A stretch of 5,407 nucleotides of DNA from Desulfovibrio sp. (lineage in GTDB: Bacteria > Desulfobacterota > Desulfovibrionia > Desulfovibrionales > Desulfovibrionaceae), in NCBI GenBank assembly GCA_020217165.1, contig JAIWOE010000231.1:1-5407 (forward strand), given 5' to 3'. The position numbers and the translations under genes are program-made. The notes beneath the pieces are model-generated. The model was given only the letters and a program-made list of their open reading frames with translations, ran no database searches and had not been told where the DNA came from. Of the stretch, positions 5,384 to 5,407 are shown piece by piece. How positions within the stretch are numbered: position 1 is the first letter of the stretch; the number at the start of each line of letters is the position of its first letter.

Positions 5384-5407
5384 ATGAAGCCTGCCGAATT
5401 CGAGCGA
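5384..5407 (+). CDS. Start of an unidentified protein (partial, runs off the window)
   Basis: Only eight codons are visible (MKPAEFER). The consensus ribosome-binding site and the position 63 nt after the AmiS/UreI-like gene, with no terminator between, support a real gene that could share its transcript. Eight residues are too few to name a family. Confidence 0.6.

Noticed and set aside
5300..5407. Frameshift explanation for the short AmiS/UreI-like protein
   Set aside because: One alternative frame stays open past the stop, but its translation is not hydrophobic and does not resemble the family; the following sequence is AT-rich like a true intergenic gap.

Overview
The window looks like a chromosomal segment from a GC-rich Gram-negative anaerobe, most likely a sulfate reducer of the Desulfovibrio / Megalodesulfovibrio type. 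That assignment is an inference from the style of the SecG and LysA proteins, the high GC of the coding regions and the gene mix; no taxonomic marker gene is present. Most of the window is ordinary housekeeping DNA, with two less ordinary genes (an SGNH-fold protein and an XRE-PAS-PAS regulator) and a small membrane protein in an AT-richer accessory-looking stretch at the right end.

Left part, plus strand: secG (12-449), a subunit of the Sec translocon, is followed after 9 nt by a tRNA-Leu(GAG) gene (459-545) with an encoded CCA end. A strong intrinsic terminator (553-584) closes this unit. About 250 nt without a recognisable gene or promoter follow. Then comes a membrane-anchored SGNH/GDSL-like protein (835-2160) of unknown substrate, with the Ser, Gly, Asn and His blocks visible but the usual catalytic Asp apparently replaced.

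Middle, minus strand: reading from right to left, lysA (4645-3392) encodes diaminopimelate decarboxylase, the last step of lysine synthesis. Ninety nt downstream is a cytoplasmic DNA-binding sensor (3301-2180) with an N-terminal XRE helix-turn-helix, a divergent PAS-like segment, a coiled coil and a clear C-terminal PAS domain. A perfect 15-bp inverted repeat sits between the two; it is probably the lysA terminator, though it could also control read-through or bind a regulator. The regulator converges on the SGNH gene with a gap of only 19 nt.

Right part: a 462-nt divergent intergenic region (4646-5107) holds an AT-rich island, two copies of GTCACAAT spaced 31 bp apart, and a GC-rich hairpin. 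It separates lysA from a plus-strand gene for a 70-residue protein resembling only the N-terminal half of AmiS/UreI amide/urea channels (5108-5320). A new reading frame with an excellent ribosome-binding site starts at 5384 and runs off the window.

No mobile element, CRISPR array, integrase or complete new defence-like system is visible. The best leads are the half-length AmiS/UreI-like protein, the altered SGNH active site, and the XRE-PAS-PAS regulator with the palindrome in front of it.
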